This document shows positions 1 to 8,187 of a stretch of DNA of 38,022 bases, piece after piece. A program made the position numbers and the translations under genes. Numbering within the stretch: the stretch's first letter is position 1; the number at the start of each line of letters is the position of its first letter. This stretch comes from JAJFUG01 sp964473155. Its GTDB lineage: Bacteria; Gemmatimonadota; Glassbacteria; GWA2-58-10. The stretch covers positions 1-38,022 of the forward strand of contig CAYYNT010000044.1 in the NCBI GenBank assembly GCA_964473155.1, given 5' to 3'. A model generated the notes under the pieces. The model saw only the letters and a list, made by a program, of their open reading frames with translations, was not told the DNA's origin and did no database searches.

Positions 1-84
1 ATAAGAGGGATTGACAATCGAAACAGCAAGGAGGGCAACAAACGAAACGTTTTTCATTCCAAAGCCTGCAACAGCCCGAGGCAT
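1..84 (-). CDS. 5' end of a secreted protein gene (partial)
   Basis: A minus-strand frame opens with ATG at 84 and runs off the window start without a stop. GGGAG lies 5 bases upstream of that ATG. The 28 visible residues include MKNVSFVALLAVSIV, a short basic start followed by a hydrophobic run, which is a Sec signal-peptide pattern. An in-frame ATG at 57 would give a more classical signal peptide, so the start is uncertain. The gene follows the permease gene by about 65 bases with no clear terminator between, so it is probably the last visible member of the minus-strand train. Nothing can be said about the mature protein. Confidence 0.5.
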   Translation of the reverse strand, partial: MPRAVAGFGMKNVSFVALLAVSIVNPSY

Positions 85-149
85 GTTATCTCCCGGCCGG
101 TCAGTCAGGAAACTGGGGGGTTGTTTTTCGCTGATTCATAATACACGCC

Positions 150-1553
150 TCAGAGGAAAAGGTACCGTAAAATGAAAATCGTTCCCAGAACATAAACCAG
201 CCAGCTCACTTTCCGTCCCTGTCCGCTGCAAAGGTGCAGCAGCGGATAGGCGATGAACCCCAGCGCCAGCCCGTCCGCAATGCTGTAAGTAATCGGTATG
301 CCTAACACCACCATCGCCCCGGGAATCCAATCCTGCCAAGGCTTGGACTTCAAATGCCGCAATGAACGCAGCATGATAGATCCCACGATTATGAGCGCCG
401 AGGCGGTCACAGGATAAAGCCTGATTCCGGTCTCAGTGAGAATACCGCTTCCAACGCTGGCAGCCAGCGGTGAAAACAGTGTCGCCAGAAGGAAAAACAG
501 GGCGCAGACCACGGCCGTCAATCCAGTCCGTCCTCCGGCCTGCACTCCGGCGGCGCTCTCGATATAGCTGGTCACCGTGCTGGTCCCGAGCAGCGCCCCG
601 GCTGTCGTGCCGATAGCATCCGACATCAGCGCCTGCTTGGCCCGCGGCAGACGGCCATCCGGGCCGGTCAGACCCGCCTGCTCGCTCACCCCGACCAATG
701 TGCCGATTGTATCGAACAGGACCATGAACAGGAACACCAGCACCAGCGGGAACAGCTTCCAGGTGAAAAGGCCGCCCAAATCCAGCTTGAACAGGGTGGG
801 ACTGATATCCGGCGGGGCCGCCAACAGGCCGTTCCATTGCAGGAGGTCCAGGGCATAGGCCAGTATTCCGGCGGCTAACATGCCCAGGAGCAACGCTCCA
901 CGGACATTTCGCCAGATCAGAACAAGGCTGGCCGTCAGCCCGGCCAGAGCCACCCAGTGCACCCTGTCCCAGCCCGGAAATGGCCCGTAGATTCGGAACA
1001 GGTCGAGCAGCGCGGCGAAATTCGCCCGGCTGAACAGGCTGGGCAGACCCTCGGGCGCGAGAAGGCGGCTCCAGAGGGCCTGGTCCCGCACCAGAACACC
1101 GGCGTGTCCCAGGCCTATCACCAGGATAAACGACCCTATGCCCGCGGTTATCGCATGACGGAGAGCGTTCGGAATGGCATCCAGCACTATCTGGCGGACA
1201 TTGAAGAATGAAAGCAGAATGAAAATCACGCCACTCAGGAAAACCATCCCCAGCGCCTGCTGCCAGGACACTCCCAGGCCCAGGACAACCGTGTAGATAA
1301 AGAAAAAATTCTCTCCCATCCCCGGAGCCAGGGCCACCGGGTAGTTGGCCCACAATCCCATGACCAGGCTGGCCAGCGCGGCGGACAGACAGGTTGCCAT
1401 GAGCACCGCGCCGAAATCGATCCCAGCCTGAGAGAAAAGAGACGGCTGCACGACCACGATATACGACATGGTCATGAAAGTCGTCGCGCCGGCCAGCATC
1501 TCGGTGGAAACGCGGGTCCCATTCTGTTTGAGATGGAAGAGCTTTTCGAGCAT
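150..1553 (-). CDS. NCS2-family purine permease (AzgA/PbuG/AdeP-like)
   Basis: Predicted inner-membrane proton symporter for a purine base (adenine, guanine or hypoxanthine), 467 residues, the usual length for the AzgA-like branch of NCS2. The sequence shows many hydrophobic helices and the branch's landmarks: a TTFMTMSYI helix near residues 24-32, APGMGEN at 76-82 in the first half of the transport core, FDTIGT at 280-285, GTSTVTSYIES at 323-333 and GGRTGLTA at 340-347. These distinguish it from the UraA/XanQ branch. A purine-rich GGGGAG stretch precedes the ATG by about 9 bases. It starts 29 bases after the NFACT gene and is probably co-transcribed with it. The substrate cannot be chosen from sequence alone; family assignment is secure. 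Confidence 0.9.
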   Translation of the reverse strand: MLEKLFHLKQNGTRVSTEMLAGATTFMTMSYIVVVQPSLFSQAGIDFGAVLMATCLSAALASLVMGLWANYPVALAPGMGENFFFIYTVVLGLGVSWQQALGMVFLSGVIFILLSFFNVRQIVLDAIPNALRHAITAGIGSFILVIGLGHAGVLVRDQALWSRLLAPEGLPSLFSRANFAALLDLFRIYGPFPGWDRVHWVALAGLTASLVLIWRNVRGALLLGMLAAGILAYALDLLQWNGLLAAPPDISPTLFKLDLGGLFTWKLFPLVLVFLFMVLFDTIGTLVGVSEQAGLTGPDGRLPRAKQALMSDAIGTTAGALLGTSTVTSYIESAAGVQAGGRTGLTAVVCALFFLLATLFSPLAASVGSGILTETGIRLYPVTASALIIVGSIMLRSLRHLKSKPWQDWIPGAMVVLGIPITYSIADGLALGFIAYPLLHLCSGQGRKVSWLVYVLGTIFILRYLFL

Positions 1554-1582
1554 ACCGGTGTTCTCTCCCCGACGAATTGTTT

Positions 1583-3073
1583 TCAGGCCCGGCCCGCCAG
1601 GTTGTCCCGTCCGAGAAGACGGTCGAGACGGGTCTTGTCCTGCCGCAGCCGGATAGTCCGGCGCTCGCTGACAGTCACTTTTCCCGGAGGAAGGCCTTTA
1701 GGCTTTGAAACGTGCTTGCACAGAGTATAATCCACCTCCGCGGAGGCCTCGTTCTTCAGGTCGCTGTAAAAAACCGCCAGTTGGGCGGCATCCAGGAGCG
1801 ACTGTTCGGAAAAAGCGCCCTCCCTGTCGCAGCGCAGCACCACATGCGCTCCGGCCGCGCCGTTGATGTGCAGCCAAAGGTCGCGCCCCCGGGCGATACG
1901 GAAAGTAAGCTGGTCATTGTCGCGGCCGCCGCGCCCCACCAGTATCACCGCCCCGTCCACTGAAACGAATTCGCGATACGGGAGCCGGGGCGCATCCTGA
2001 GCCGCCTTCTTCGAGGTCCTTTCCCTGGACGGACGCTTAAGGGAAAGCGAGTTGATTGCTTCTTCGAGCGCCTCCGTCGATGCGGCAACCGTGACCGCTT
2101 CCAGAGCCGCATTCAGCGGGCCGCGACGGCGGTTGATCTCATCGAGCTGCCTGGCGGCGAACTCGGCCCCGCTCAGCAGCTTGCGCGCTTTCTTGAAATA
2201 ACGCTCCAGGTTGTCTTTAGGTGACAGGGACGGATCGAGCGCGATCTCACGCAGGTTCATTCTGTCGCCGCTGTAATAATCAGGCAGGCGCGCCTTGTCC
2301 TGCCCGCGGCGCAGACTGTTGAAATTGGCGGCTAATATCTCGCCGCACTCCCTGTATTGATCCGCCAGGGCGGATTCTTCTATCTTGTGACGGAAATCCC
2401 TCTCCAGTGAATCGAGCCGCCCGAGTTCCCGTTCCACTGTCCGGCGCGCCTCCTGCCGGGCGTGTTCGAGCGTTGCGGCTGCGGCCGATTCCTCCAGCCA
2501 GAGACGGACCGCGCTGTTGTAATCCGGCAAGGCTCGGGCAGCCCGAATCTCCTCCAGCGGATCGGACTGATCGAGCGCTTTCGATGGCCGCGCCGGCGGG
2601 GCAGGAACAAATTCATGGCCTGGAAAATTTCGGCGTTTACGGGCCGGGCCGGGATGCATCAGAGTAAGGACAATGCCTTGCGGGTCGAGAAGGTAACAGT
2701 CCGCGGCGGCTGAAAAAAGCTCCAGCACCAGACGACGCTCGAACGGGGCCTGCGGGTGAGCGGAAAAATCCAGTTGCAGGATGCGTTCGCTGTTCAACTG
2801 CTCCAGCCGGACCAGACTTTTCCCGGTGAGATCGCTGCGCAGCTTGTTGCAGAACTCGGTCTGCTCCTGGCGTCCCGGTCCGCTCCGGCTATCTGAAAGA
2901 TAAAGGCCGGTGGCGGCGGGAGATGTGGACACGGTCAGGAAACGCGTCTCCCCGGCCGAGTAAATTTCAAGCTGAAAGCAATAATCATCCGGCTGCCAGA
3001 CCTTGCGCACCCATCCTCCGGTAATGCGCGGACCGATCCCGGCGGTAAGACGTGCAATCTGTAAATGGTTCAT
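1583..3073 (-). CDS. rqcH: NFACT family protein (RqcH/Rqc2-like ribosome quality control)
   Basis: Homologue of RqcH/Rqc2, which binds stalled 50S subunits and directs C-terminal tailing of the trapped peptide. Order of parts: NFACT-N (about residues 1-180), a charged helical coiled-coil middle (about 190-320), then an NFACT-R/DUF814 RNA-binding domain from about 364 with DLWLHI followed by AGAHVVLR near 400. About 500 residues is somewhat short for the family (often 550-570). Where RqcH proteins usually carry an Asp-Arg pair, this one reads SERI, Glu-Arg at 96-97. The start at 3073 is preferred because an AGG sits about 8 bases upstream; the ATG at 3079 adds two residues but lies almost on top of that AGG. 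Older annotation calls this fibronectin-binding protein. It follows the Crp-like gene with almost no gap. Confidence 0.88.
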   Translation of the reverse strand: MNHLQIARLTAGIGPRITGGWVRKVWQPDDYCFQLEIYSAGETRFLTVSTSPAATGLYLSDSRSGPGRQEQTEFCNKLRSDLTGKSLVRLEQLNSERILQLDFSAHPQAPFERRLVLELFSAAADCYLLDPQGIVLTLMHPGPARKRRNFPGHEFVPAPPARPSKALDQSDPLEEIRAARALPDYNSAVRLWLEESAAAATLEHARQEARRTVERELGRLDSLERDFRHKIEESALADQYRECGEILAANFNSLRRGQDKARLPDYYSGDRMNLREIALDPSLSPKDNLERYFKKARKLLSGAEFAARQLDEINRRRGPLNAALEAVTVAASTEALEEAINSLSLKRPSRERTSKKAAQDAPRLPYREFVSVDGAVILVGRGGRDNDQLTFRIARGRDLWLHINGAAGAHVVLRCDREGAFSEQSLLDAAQLAVFYSDLKNEASAEVDYTLCKHVSKPKGLPPGKVTVSERRTIRLRQDKTRLDRLLGRDNLAGRA

Positions 3074-3089
3074 CGGCATAGCCTGTCCA

Positions 3090-4109
3090 TCATTTCTCCC
3101 CGGTTCTCATCAGATCACGCCAGATGCGCTCGAAATCCTCGGCCTGAAGAAGTATCATCTGCGCCCTGTTGATATCCATAACATCGTACACGATCGCCTT
3201 GCCCTGGCTCAGCTCGCTGAACTTTATCAGCCGGACAGCCTGCGAAGCGGCCAGTTCCTGCAGTTTGAGAATTGCATCCTTCACTCCCCAGCCAAGACCG
3301 CCGACAATCTCCTTCACATAGCGGTCGAAATCATAGTGGCATCGGCCGCTCTCATCGCGAGGAAGACGGCCGCATTGGTTCTTGAGAAAATACAGCACTT
3401 CCCTTGCCCGCTCTGAAAGGACCGAAAACTTCCGCGCCGGCGGCGGAAAACCAGGAATGTGCGCCAGCCGCTCGGACAGGAACTCGACAAAAGCCGCAAG
3501 TTGCTCCGGGTCTTCCAGAACAATATTGCTGTCCTCAATTTTCTCGGCATTCTCCAGCCGGATCAGACCAGTCCCCGCCAGATCGCGCACCGCCTGCTCG
3601 ATCCTGTCCTCGGCGAACGCCAGTACGCGGCATACTTCCAGCAGGGCGTCCCGGTAACCCAGAACGAGACCCTTGCCGCCGGTTGCGCCGCGCGATGCGG
3701 CAAGAAGAGTCAGCAGACGGCAGACACTGTAGACCAGGCGCTCGCGAAGCGAAAGCGCGCTGACCTGACGGCTGGTGTTGCGCAGGCGCTCGCTCAGCGA
3801 GGTGAACAACGGGCGCACCTCGCGCGGGATAGCCTGCATGATCGCCTGAAACCGGCGCGCATCGATCACCGATACGCGGGTCGTTTCCATGGCGGTGGCG
3901 GTGGCCGAACGAGGGCTGCCGTCCAGCAGGGACATTTCTCCAAAAATGCTGCCCGGACCCAGGCGCACGAGCACCACCGGCTGCCCCTCGATGCGCTTGG
4001 TCACTTCAACCTGACCGGAGAGGACAATATATGCCGAATCGCCAGGCGTGTTCTCGCGGATAATCACCTGCCCCGGCTCGAACTGCTGAATGCTGGATGC
4101 TTCAGCCAT
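3090..4109 (-). CDS. Crp/Fnr-type cyclic-nucleotide-binding protein with long helical C-terminus
   Basis: The N-terminal 120 residues form a cyclic-nucleotide-binding beta-roll: an ENTPGD..YIVLSGQVEV segment, then GPGSIFGEMSLLDGSPRSAT at 51-70. That segment matches the phosphate-binding cassette, with Gly-Glu at 57-58 and Arg-Ser at 67-68, so ligand binding looks possible. The remaining 220 residues hold a long helix and two stretches that could be winged-helix or helical modules (about 125-210 and 235-320). Total length is 339, against about 210-230 for a normal Crp/Fnr regulator, and I cannot point to a clean Crp helix-turn-helix. It may be a regulator with an extra domain or a cNMP effector of another kind. 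It stands between the SGNH gene (60 bases) and the NFACT gene. A TATAAA in that 60-base gap could be an internal minus 10 box, but no minus 35 partner is visible. Confidence 0.78.
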   Translation of the reverse strand: MAEASSIQQFEPGQVIIRENTPGDSAYIVLSGQVEVTKRIEGQPVVLVRLGPGSIFGEMSLLDGSPRSATATAMETTRVSVIDARRFQAIMQAIPREVRPLFTSLSERLRNTSRQVSALSLRERLVYSVCRLLTLLAASRGATGGKGLVLGYRDALLEVCRVLAFAEDRIEQAVRDLAGTGLIRLENAEKIEDSNIVLEDPEQLAAFVEFLSERLAHIPGFPPPARKFSVLSERAREVLYFLKNQCGRLPRDESGRCHYDFDRYVKEIVGGLGWGVKDAILKLQELAASQAVRLIKFSELSQGKAIVYDVMDINRAQMILLQAEDFERIWRDLMRTGEK

Positions 4110-4169
4110 GTTCGCATTCCCATCGCTTCAACGATCCATTTATACCGTGAAACGGAGAAAACGCAGGAT

Positions 4170-4874
4170 TCACTCGCCCTGTTCCGCCAGCGGCGCGGCA
4201 AGCAGCGGCTTAAGCACCGCAGTCCATTTACCGTAGCCCGCTGCGTTCAGGTGAAGGCCGTCCTCCTGGAACAGCGCCGCATCCGGCCTTCCATCCGCCC
4301 CAAGAAGGACAGAGGCGGCATCGACATAGAACAGAAGGCTGTCCTTGGCGCAGAAATCCCGTATCAGGTCGTTGGTTTTCCGCATGTTCTCCCAGTGTTT
4401 CCAGCGGGCGATGCTCGGCTTGACCGACAGGAAATAAACCGGAATACCGGGGATGGAGCCGCGCAGGCGTTCCACAAAAGCCCGGAAATCAGCGGCCACT
4501 GTCTCGGGGCTTTTGCCGTTGGCTATATCGTTATCGCCGGAGTAAAGCACCACGCGTGACGGCAGATATGGGATAACGATCCGGTTGGCGAAATACACGG
4601 CGTCATCGAGCTGAGAGCCGCCGAATCCCCGGTTGATCACAGGTAGAGGGGACATGTCGTCTTTAAGACTTTCCCAGCCTCTGACACTCGAGCTGCCCGT
4701 GAAAACGATCACGCCCGGCCTGGGGAAGCCCTGTTCGCGGTCCTGGCGCTCGAAAGCCCGGATCGATTCCTCCCAGCGAGCATGGCGCTCCTCCTGAGCC
4801 CGGAGCGCTGAAAACGGCGCCATGGAAGCAAGGACACCGCTCAAAAGCAGCAGTATGAAACGTTTCCTAAGCAT
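4170..4874 (-). CDS. Secreted SGNH/GDSL-family esterase
   Basis: Predicted exported ester hydrolase, likely removing acetyl or other acyl groups from glycans, 234 residues. The ATG at 4874 is chosen over 4907: GGGAGGA lies about 6 bases upstream and the protein then begins with a signal peptide (LRKRFILLLL, then ALRAQ cleavage region). SGNH blocks in 234-residue numbering: block I FTGSSS at 58-63 with the nucleophile serine in GSSS, block II NRGFGG near 82-87, block III SGDND at 112-116 with the oxyanion Asn, and block V DGLH at 205-208 giving the Asp-His pair. All key residues are present. It sits 26 bases after the dockerin protein gene, so it belongs to the same secreted glycan-related set. 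Confidence 0.9.
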   Translation of the reverse strand: MLRKRFILLLLSGVLASMAPFSALRAQEERHARWEESIRAFERQDREQGFPRPGVIVFTGSSSVRGWESLKDDMSPLPVINRGFGGSQLDDAVYFANRIVIPYLPSRVVLYSGDNDIANGKSPETVAADFRAFVERLRGSIPGIPVYFLSVKPSIARWKHWENMRKTNDLIRDFCAKDSLLFYVDAASVLLGADGRPDAALFQEDGLHLNAAGYGKWTAVLKPLLAAPLAEQGE

Positions 4875-4933
4875 CAATTTTCCTCCCCACAGATACGGCT
4901 TTATCAATCAATCAGTTCGATCAATTCAGGCTC

Positions 4934-6511
4934 TCACTGCTTCCGCCGGTCATAGAGGCCCACCCGGCTGAACCTGCACCATCCATCCTCCGAGCGTCCC
5001 CTGACCGCGAACTTTATCTTCGGCTCATTTGTCCAGGGATCCAGCATGGCCACTCCGAGATCGTATTCTCCGGGCGGCAGGTCCTCTGGAACTGCCAGGG
5101 CCAAGTCCAGCTTCACCACGCCGGGGAGCCAGCCGGTTATATCGGTCCCGCAGTCCAGCACCCGTGCGGCCGAGGAGTCAGCGGAACGGAGCTGAATCGC
5201 CAGGGGAAAATTCAGATAACACGGAGCGACTCCCGTATTCTCCCACTCCATCCGGATACGAAGGCTGTCTCCCAGTGCGGCGCTCATCGAATGCTCCATG
5301 CTCCTAAGCACGAAACGGTAGCCCATTTTTTTCTCGAACTCCCGGACTTTCTGCTCCCAGTCCGCCGGGATAGAATCGGAGCCGTTGTTCGTGATCGTGG
5401 CGTGCTGGCCGAGCGCCCAGCCAAGAATATAATCTATGTCCCATTTCATCTGGCGCCAGTAATTCATGGTCCAGCAGGTTTCGAACACCACCGGCGCCTT
5501 TTTCCAGGCATCTTTCGCACCGGCGGCCTCCAGGGCCGGAGGATAGGAATCCCGCATGTGATTCCAGGTGGCGCTGAATCCGCCCATGTCACCCAGACAG
5601 TCAGCGCGCCAGCCCGCTCCACGCTCAAGTGCGTATTTCAGTCCGTATTCCCCGCCGATCAGCATCACCAGTGGAGTATTAGGAAAATACCGGAAATACA
5701 TGTCGATGATCTTCGCCCGCACGGAATCCGCAGGCATGGGCCAGCCGGTCTCGCTTGTGTGCCACTCGCCCCAGCGGCCGACAGTTCCTATATCTACGAA
5801 ATCCAGGTCCGGATGTCCGTCATACCTCTGACCCAGGGCCTTGAGCAGATTGGCGTGCTTTTCCAGGAAGACCGGGTCGTTGTATTCAGGTTGCCAGCCG
5901 CTGCCATCGGTGTAAACGTAACCTTTGGCTCCCGCGGCCCTGACCCAGGCCGGTACGTGCGCCACCCCATCCTGGCACATCACTCTGAAATTCAGCCTCT
6001 GCCCGTTGGCCCGAGCCTTGGCCAGGGTCTGGTCGATAATATCGAAACGGACATCACCTTCCCTTGGCTCCAGTTCATCCCAGTACCAGCGGTACTGCAC
6101 CGCCCCGCACAGCGGGTGACGCGGCACGCCGCGGGCGATCCAGTCATTGAAGCAATGGGTCGAGGCAAAACCGCGGAAAGGGTTAAGAAGGAACTCATCC
6201 GATTCCTCGGGTTCAACTTTCCGCATTCCGGAATTCCGGACCAGATCGTCAAGCAGCGTCAACGCGTCGGCAAGCGTGACTTTGCCGTCGCCGTTCAGGT
6301 CATGCTCCGGATCATCCGGGGTTCGATGCGCGGCGATCAGATAAGCGAGCACATCCAGCAGGCCGACCTTGCCGTCGCCGTTGTAATCTCCTCGCAGGCC
6401 GGTCCCGGTGTTGGCCGCGGAAATCCTCGCGAATGCAAACATCAGTGCAAACGCACAGACCAGGCCGGTTATGAAAAACCATCTTGACGAGCGCCGTTTC
6501 CTGTCAACCAT
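4934..6511 (-). CDS. Secreted dockerin-bearing DUF4832-type protein (putative TIM barrel plus C-terminal beta-sandwich)
   Basis: 525 residues: a signal anchor/peptide (hydrophobic 11-32), then two dockerin type I calcium-binding repeats at about 40-92 (DYNGDGKVGLLDVL and DLNGDGKVTLADAL), then a roughly 300-residue region that looks like a glycoside-hydrolase-type barrel, then a DUF4832-like beta domain from about 415 to the end. The barrel holds conserved acidic/aromatic stretches such as VGRWGEWH and VFETCWTMNYW, which could carry catalytic Glu residues. No activity is established for this domain pair as far as I know. It is a clear paralogue of the next gene upstream, 20 bases away, but only this copy has the dockerin. 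A dockerin implies attachment to a cohesin partner, none of which is in the window. Start supported by GGAG about 7 bases upstream. Confidence 0.8.
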   Translation of the reverse strand: MVDRKRRSSRWFFITGLVCAFALMFAFARISAANTGTGLRGDYNGDGKVGLLDVLAYLIAAHRTPDDPEHDLNGDGKVTLADALTLLDDLVRNSGMRKVEPEESDEFLLNPFRGFASTHCFNDWIARGVPRHPLCGAVQYRWYWDELEPREGDVRFDIIDQTLAKARANGQRLNFRVMCQDGVAHVPAWVRAAGAKGYVYTDGSGWQPEYNDPVFLEKHANLLKALGQRYDGHPDLDFVDIGTVGRWGEWHTSETGWPMPADSVRAKIIDMYFRYFPNTPLVMLIGGEYGLKYALERGAGWRADCLGDMGGFSATWNHMRDSYPPALEAAGAKDAWKKAPVVFETCWTMNYWRQMKWDIDYILGWALGQHATITNNGSDSIPADWEQKVREFEKKMGYRFVLRSMEHSMSAALGDSLRIRMEWENTGVAPCYLNFPLAIQLRSADSSAARVLDCGTDITGWLPGVVKLDLALAVPEDLPPGEYDLGVAMLDPWTNEPKIKFAVRGRSEDGWCRFSRVGLYDRRKQ

Positions 6512-6531
6512 TCATCACTCCGGCTTTCAGA

Positions 6532-7896
6532 CTATCTGACCTTTATATTACTCAATCCATACCAGCCGTCTTCCCCAAGCCCCTCGTTGGCCAGCCGGAT
6601 TGCCGGCTTGCCGGAAACTGGGTCGAGAAGAGCCGCATCGATCTTATACTCGCCGGAGGGCATGTCGCCGGGAAGGATCACGCTGGCCTGCAGCGGGACC
6701 GCCCCGGGCAGCCAGGCCGTGACATCCGCATCCACCGGGATTTCCCAGCTTCCGCCAGTCGATATATTCCTGAAACGCAGAGCCAGCTTGTAGTTCAGAT
6801 AACAGGGGGCCACTCCCCCGTTTTCCCAGTCCATATCGAACATCAGAGTCCCGCCGGAGTTCAGGCGGTCGGGGTGGCTGAACCGGACAAGGCGGAACCG
6901 GTAGCCCATTTTCTTCTCGAATTCCTGCACCTTCGGCCACCACGCCTCCGGCACTGACTCGGAGCCGTTATTCAGGATCGATACATGCCAGTTCAGCGCT
7001 GCGGTCAGGATTTGATCTATATCCCAGCCCTTATCGTACCAGTACTGCATGGTCCAGCAGGTCTCGAACACCACCGGGGCGTTTTTCCATGCATCGTTCG
7101 CTCCCGCCGCGGCAATGGCCTGGGGATAAAAGTCGCGCATGTGGTTCCAGTTATCGTTGAATCCGCCCATGTCGCCCAGACAGTCGGCGCGCCAGCCCGC
7201 ACCGTGCTCGATTGCATAACGAAGGCCATACTCACCGCCGATAAGCATTATCAGAGGCGTTTTCCTGAAACTGTTCAGATACATGTCAATAATACGGGCG
7301 CGAGTCGAATCATCCGGCATCTCCATCCCCGTGCCGCTGGTGTGCCATTCACCCCAGCGCCCGACTGTGCCTATATCCACGCAGTCTACATCCGGGTGTC
7401 CGTCATACCTTTCACCCAGCGCTTTTAAAAAACGAGCGTGTTTTTCCATGAACACCGGATCATTGTAGTACGGCTGCCAGTTTTTCGGATTGTCGTCATA
7501 CGGCTCCCCTTTGGCCCCTGCCTCGCGGACCCAGGCAGGCACTCCGGGACGGCCGTTCTGGCACATGACCCTGAAATTGATTTTCTGGCCGTTTTCCCGC
7601 GCCCTGGCCAGCAGACTGTCGATCATGCGGAAATTGATCTCTCCCTCACGCGGCTCAAGTTCATCCCAGTACCAGCGGAACTGAGCCACGGTGCACAGGG
7701 GGTGCCGCCGGCCGACGATCCCATCGTTGAAAAGATGTGTCGTGGCGAAACCGCGGCCGGGGTTGAGAAGGCTTTCATTTATTGGCTTCGGTTCAACTAC
7801 TACGCTTTGCACCCCGGCGCAGGACACGAAGATCAGGGACAGAGCAATAAAGAGCTTGAAGGCGGTGTGTTGCGAGTCATTTCCTGATACCTTCAT
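6532..7896 (-). CDS. Secreted DUF4832-type protein, paralogue of the downstream gene
   Basis: 454 residues, first gene of the minus-strand train. A hydrophobic N-terminus (about 12-25) ends at Cys26 in LIFVSC, so it is a signal peptide and perhaps a lipoprotein, although the lipobox is imperfect. The mature part begins with NESLLNPGRGFATTHLFND and is collinear with its neighbour throughout: WYWDELEPREG, FRVMCQ, VGRWGEWHTS, LIGGEYGL, WRADCLGDMGGF and VFETCWTM occur in both. It lacks the dockerin repeats. The likely fold is a hydrolase-like barrel plus a C-terminal DUF4832 beta-sandwich; the substrate is unknown. A very strong AAGGAGG (7904-7910) 7 bases before the ATG fixes the start. Tandem duplication followed by gain or loss of the dockerin is the simplest history. 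Confidence 0.8.
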   Translation of the reverse strand: MKVSGNDSQHTAFKLFIALSLIFVSCAGVQSVVVEPKPINESLLNPGRGFATTHLFNDGIVGRRHPLCTVAQFRWYWDELEPREGEINFRMIDSLLARARENGQKINFRVMCQNGRPGVPAWVREAGAKGEPYDDNPKNWQPYYNDPVFMEKHARFLKALGERYDGHPDVDCVDIGTVGRWGEWHTSGTGMEMPDDSTRARIIDMYLNSFRKTPLIMLIGGEYGLRYAIEHGAGWRADCLGDMGGFNDNWNHMRDFYPQAIAAAGANDAWKNAPVVFETCWTMQYWYDKGWDIDQILTAALNWHVSILNNGSESVPEAWWPKVQEFEKKMGYRFRLVRFSHPDRLNSGGTLMFDMDWENGGVAPCYLNYKLALRFRNISTGGSWEIPVDADVTAWLPGAVPLQASVILPGDMPSGEYKIDAALLDPVSGKPAIRLANEGLGEDGWYGLSNIKVR

Positions 7897-7903
7897 TTCT
7901 GAA

Positions 7904-7910
7904 CCTCCTT
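7904..7910 (-). promoter_or_regulatory. Strong Shine-Dalgarno AAGGAGG
   Basis: Near-perfect anti-16S complement 7 bases upstream of the ATG at 7896. It decides the start of the first DUF4832 gene and suggests high translation. Confidence 0.8.
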
Positions 7911-8071
7911 GCTGTGGAGTGCGAACAGGCTTTTATTACGTTTCAGCCTGCCGTTGCGCTAAGAAAATATCGCTGAATATTGCATAAATTTTCTTCTCAA
8001 ACAAGTCTGAAAAATTATTTTCTGCTCTTCTTTGCCAACAGGCATCTGCTTGAATGCAAAATTCTCACCTG

Positions 8072-8100
8072 TTGACGTGGTTCAATGCCAATTTTATGCT
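8072..8100 (+). promoter_or_regulatory. Candidate sigma70-type promoter for the HD-GYP gene
   Basis: TTGACG at 8072-8077 and TATGCT at 8095-8100 are separated by exactly 17 bases, about 90 bases upstream of the start codon. The minus 35 box matches 5 of 6 consensus bases and the minus 10 box 4 of 6. A second TTGACA at 8128-8133 has no minus 10 partner at a proper distance. Confidence 0.45.
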
Positions 8101-8187
8101 GTTTTAAACAGATTCAGCTTCAATGACTTGACAAAAAGAGGCGGATATTTCATTCTTACAATTGAATAAGCGACCGAGGATACAACA

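Larger units (their letters stand above)
7897..8187. other. Divergent intergenic region, 291 bases
   Basis: AT-rich spacer between the DUF4832 gene (minus) and the HD-GYP gene (plus), so it should hold both promoters. A plus-strand promoter candidate is listed separately. On the minus strand I see AT-rich candidates but no convincing minus 35/minus 10 pair. No ORF or RNA gene is apparent. Confidence 0.6.

Noticed and set aside
3459..4559. 366-codon plus-strand frame over the Crp-like and SGNH genes
   Set aside because: It crosses two real minus-strand genes and their junction; low-complexity, shadow-type composition.
5291..6487. 398-codon plus-strand frame opposite the dockerin protein
   Set aside because: The minus-strand product has dockerin repeats and a paralogue next door, so the plus frame is a shadow.
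8128..8162. Second promoter with TTGACA at 8128
   Set aside because: The nearest minus 10-like box (TACAAT at 8157) is 23 bases away, too far for a normal spacer.
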